From: an uncultured Prevotella sp. | GTDB taxonomy: Bacteria > Bacteroidota > Bacteroidia > Bacteroidales > Bacteroidaceae | Assembly: GCA_900315695.1 (NCBI GenBank) | Contig: ONAE01000018.1 | Span: 1 to 35,046 of the forward strand | Direction: 5' to 3' | DNA: 35,046 nucleotides | In this document: positions 33,731 to 35,046 of the stretch, piece by piece | Numbering within the stretch: position 1 is the stretch's first letter | How the letters are laid out: each line of letters starts with the position of its first letter | The notes under the pieces: generated by a model | What the model was told of the DNA's origin: nothing | Database searches by the model: none | What the model saw: only the letters and a program-made list of their open reading frames with translations | Made by a program: the position numbers and the translations under genes

Positions 33731-33773
33731 ACTATTTTTGTTGTTTGACGATTGATTTCTTTTTTGTCGCGTG

Positions 33774-33781
33774 CAAAGGTA
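33774..33781 (-). promoter_or_regulatory. -7 box of the carB promoter
   Basis: Minus strand TACCTTTG, 44 bases before the ATG at 33730. The nearest TTTG upstream (33808-33805) is 23 bases away, slightly too far. Confidence 0.55.
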
Positions 33782-33832
33782 CAAAGAAAACGTGAAAAAT
33801 TGCTCAAAAAAGAAAGAAATCTGCGAAAGATA

Positions 33833-33863
33833 TTTGAAGTTTAAAATTTATTGTATAATTTTG
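33833..33863 (+). promoter_or_regulatory. Promoter of the glycerate kinase gene
   Basis: TTTG (33833-33836), 19 bases, TAATTTTG (33856-33863). The ATG begins only five bases past the -7 box, so the mRNA should start at or next to the A of the start codon. Confidence 0.75.
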
Positions 33864-33867
33864 CAAT

Positions 33868-34929
33868 ATGAATGTAATTATCGCTATTGACTCCTTTAAA
33901 GGCTGCCTCACGTCCGCTCTTGCCAACCAGTCGGCAGCAGATGGTATTTTGTCGGTGTCGCCAGATGCCAAAGTGGTTCAGATGCCCGTCAGCGATGGGG
34001 GAGAAGGATGGCTCTCAGCCTATCATGCCGCCATTGGTGGCGAGTTAATCACCGTGCCCGTCCGCGATCCGATGATGCGTTGGATCGAGGCTCAGTATTT
34101 GGTGCAGGATCAGACTGCCGTCGTGGAGATAGCCCAAGCCAGCGGACTCCCGTTGCTCACACCAGAGGAGCGTAATCCGATGGTAGCCACCAGTTACGGC
34201 ACGGGGCAGCTCATTGTCGATGCCGTGCGTCGGGGATGTAAGGAGATCATTGTCGGTCTTGGCGGTAGTGCCACCAGCGATTGTGGTAAGGGCATGTTGC
34301 GTGCCCTCATTGATGCCTTTGCCAATCAGGGTTCATGGGATGATATCACCGAGCTTCAGAAGGTGCGTTTCACCATTGCCACCGATGTCACCAATCCGCT
34401 TTGCGGTCCTGAGGGCGCCGCTCATGTCTTTGCCCCTCAGAAAGGTGCTACGCCAGAGATGGTGGAAGCGCTCGATGCGATCGCCCAGCGCTTTGCAGCC
34501 CTTTCTGCCAAGCATTTCGGCTTCGACCGTCAGAACGAACCGGGTGCAGGTGCCGCAGGCGGTCTCGGCTATGCCTTCTTGCAATACATGAATGCAGACT
34601 GTCGCTCTGGTATCGAACTGCTGTTGGAGGCTGTCGGTTTCGATGCGTTGTTGCAGGATGCGTCGCTCGTCATCACGGGCGAGGGCTCTGCCGATCGTCA
34701 GACGTTGATGGGAAAGTTGCCTTTCGGCATCCTTCAGAATGCAAAAAGCCACCAAGTGCCAGTGGCCTTGGTGGCGGGTCGTATTGGAGATCGCCAGATA
34801 CTCCTGGATGCAGGTTTTACTTATGTGGAATGCATCAATCCCCCGGGTCTGCCCTTAGAGGAAGCCATGAAGCCCGAAGTAGCCCAGCAGAACATCAAGA
34901 CCACCGTTCAGCGGCTGCTCAAAAAATAA
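33868..34929 (+). CDS. Glycerate kinase
   Basis: A 353-residue GarK/GlxK-type (glycerate kinase type I) enzyme that phosphorylates glycerate with ATP; this family usually yields 2-phosphoglycerate. Signatures: IIAIDSFKGCLTSALA (4-19), MPVSDGGEGW, TSYGTGQLIVDA, VGLGGSATSDCGKGML, and near the C terminus TGEGSADRQTLMGKLP with VALVAGRIGD. It is cytoplasmic and of normal length. It stands alone with its own promoter and a terminator-like hairpin 25 bases downstream. It links glycerate use to the phosphoglycerate pool that SerA also draws on. Confidence 0.94.
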   Translation: MNVIIAIDSFKGCLTSALANQSAADGILSVSPDAKVVQMPVSDGGEGWLSAYHAAIGGELITVPVRDPMMRWIEAQYLVQDQTAVVEIAQASGLPLLTPEERNPMVATSYGTGQLIVDAVRRGCKEIIVGLGGSATSDCGKGMLRALIDAFANQGSWDDITELQKVRFTIATDVTNPLCGPEGAAHVFAPQKGATPEMVEALDAIAQRFAALSAKHFGFDRQNEPGAGAAGGLGYAFLQYMNADCRSGIELLLEAVGFDALLQDASLVITGEGSADRQTLMGKLPFGILQNAKSHQVPVALVAGRIGDRQILLDAGFTYVECINPPGLPLEEAMKPEVAQQNIKTTVQRLLKK

Positions 34930-34954
34930 AATAGGTTCGCATTTGTGTGATCTG

Positions 34955-34988
34955 AACCCCGAAAGTTAGACAAAAAACTTTCGGGGTT
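34955..34988 (+). terminator. Hairpin after glycerate kinase (terminator or IS end)
   Basis: AACCCCGAAAGTT and AACTTTCGGGGTT pair perfectly over 13 bases around a short A-rich loop, then TATTAT. It fits an intrinsic terminator, although the T-run is weak. The layout TGATCTGAACCCCGAAAGTT at 34948-34967, with the inverted copy just before an ATG, also resembles the left end of IS3/IS150-type elements. Confidence 0.6.
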
Positions 34989-34992
34989 TATT

Positions 34993-35046
34993 ATGTCAAA
35001 AAGAAAGAAACATGGTTTGGCAGAATGTTTGAAGTACATGCATATG
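34993..35046 (+). CDS. Start of an unidentified gene cut by the window edge
   Basis: An ATG at 34993 opens a frame of 18 codons that runs off the window (MSKRKKHGLAECLKYMHM). The basic start would fit the first open reading frame of an insertion sequence or another DNA-binding protein, but too little is present to identify it. It begins five bases after the hairpin at 34955-34988. Confidence 0.3.
   Translation, partial: MSKRKKHGLAECLKYMHM

Overview
The window looks like a chromosomal piece of a Bacteroidota bacterium, most likely Prevotella or a close relative. The evidence is the repeated -33/-7 promoter pattern (TTTG, 19-20 nt, TAnnTTTG) used by the Bacteroidota primary sigma factor, the near absence of Shine-Dalgarno sequences, a 286-residue RpoD without region 1.1, a GT3-type glycogen synthase, many secreted or lipobox proteins starting MKK, and the C-terminal tails on secreted enzymes that are common in Prevotella. 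No gene names the genus directly. Most of the window is housekeeping or polysaccharide-related chromosome. I see no phage, CRISPR array, plasmid functions or complete insertion sequence.

Layout. 1-342: 3' end of a 23S rRNA gene, 5S rRNA and a terminator, which is the tail of an rRNA operon. 403-3652: a DUF4251 lipoprotein, a secreted alpha/beta hydrolase, a possible 26-residue membrane peptide and a C10 (streptopain-like) protease, facing a small secreted beta-rich protein (3649-4074). 4210-8492: glycogen synthase and alpha-glucan phosphorylase. 8527-10654 (minus): a ThiE/TenI-like protein, PRPP synthetase and a DUF4369 lipoprotein. 10835-13370: fabD overlapping a cytoplasmic GH13 alpha-amylase, followed by a REP-like palindrome. 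13497-14760: a DUF2807 lipoprotein and a divergent AlaX-type tRNA-editing protein. 14771-16434 (minus): rpoD with two small exported proteins behind it. 16542-18035 (minus): an HtrA/Deg protease. 18331-18691: RNase P RNA, then a YihY-family membrane protein.

19653-22059 (minus) is a three-gene unit (short FolK-like protein, M64 peptidase, TrmH/SpoU methyltransferase) joined by ATGA overlaps. 22347-24347 is serC-serA, followed by a convergent GH5 glucanase (24400-25758, minus) and then DUF1015, a two-domain double esterase and a further alpha/beta hydrolase (25920-29642). 29706-29793 is tRNA-Ser(CGA). 29883-33730 (minus) is carB with a YigZ/IMPACT gene. 33868-34929 is glycerate kinase. The last 54 bases start an incomplete reading frame that may belong to an insertion sequence.

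How the genes work together. Glycogen synthase, phosphorylase and the signal-less GH13 enzyme form a cytoplasmic storage-glucan set. The secreted GH5 glucanase and the esterases of 27196-29642 would suit breakdown of acetylated plant glycans. SerA and SerC make phosphoserine from 3-phosphoglycerate; DUF1015 lies nearby without a known role, and glycerate kinase feeds the same 2-/3-phosphoglycerate pool. RpoD, encoded here, is the factor expected to read the promoters seen throughout. Several promoters place the -7 box 5-9 nt from the start codon, which implies leaderless or nearly leaderless mRNAs.
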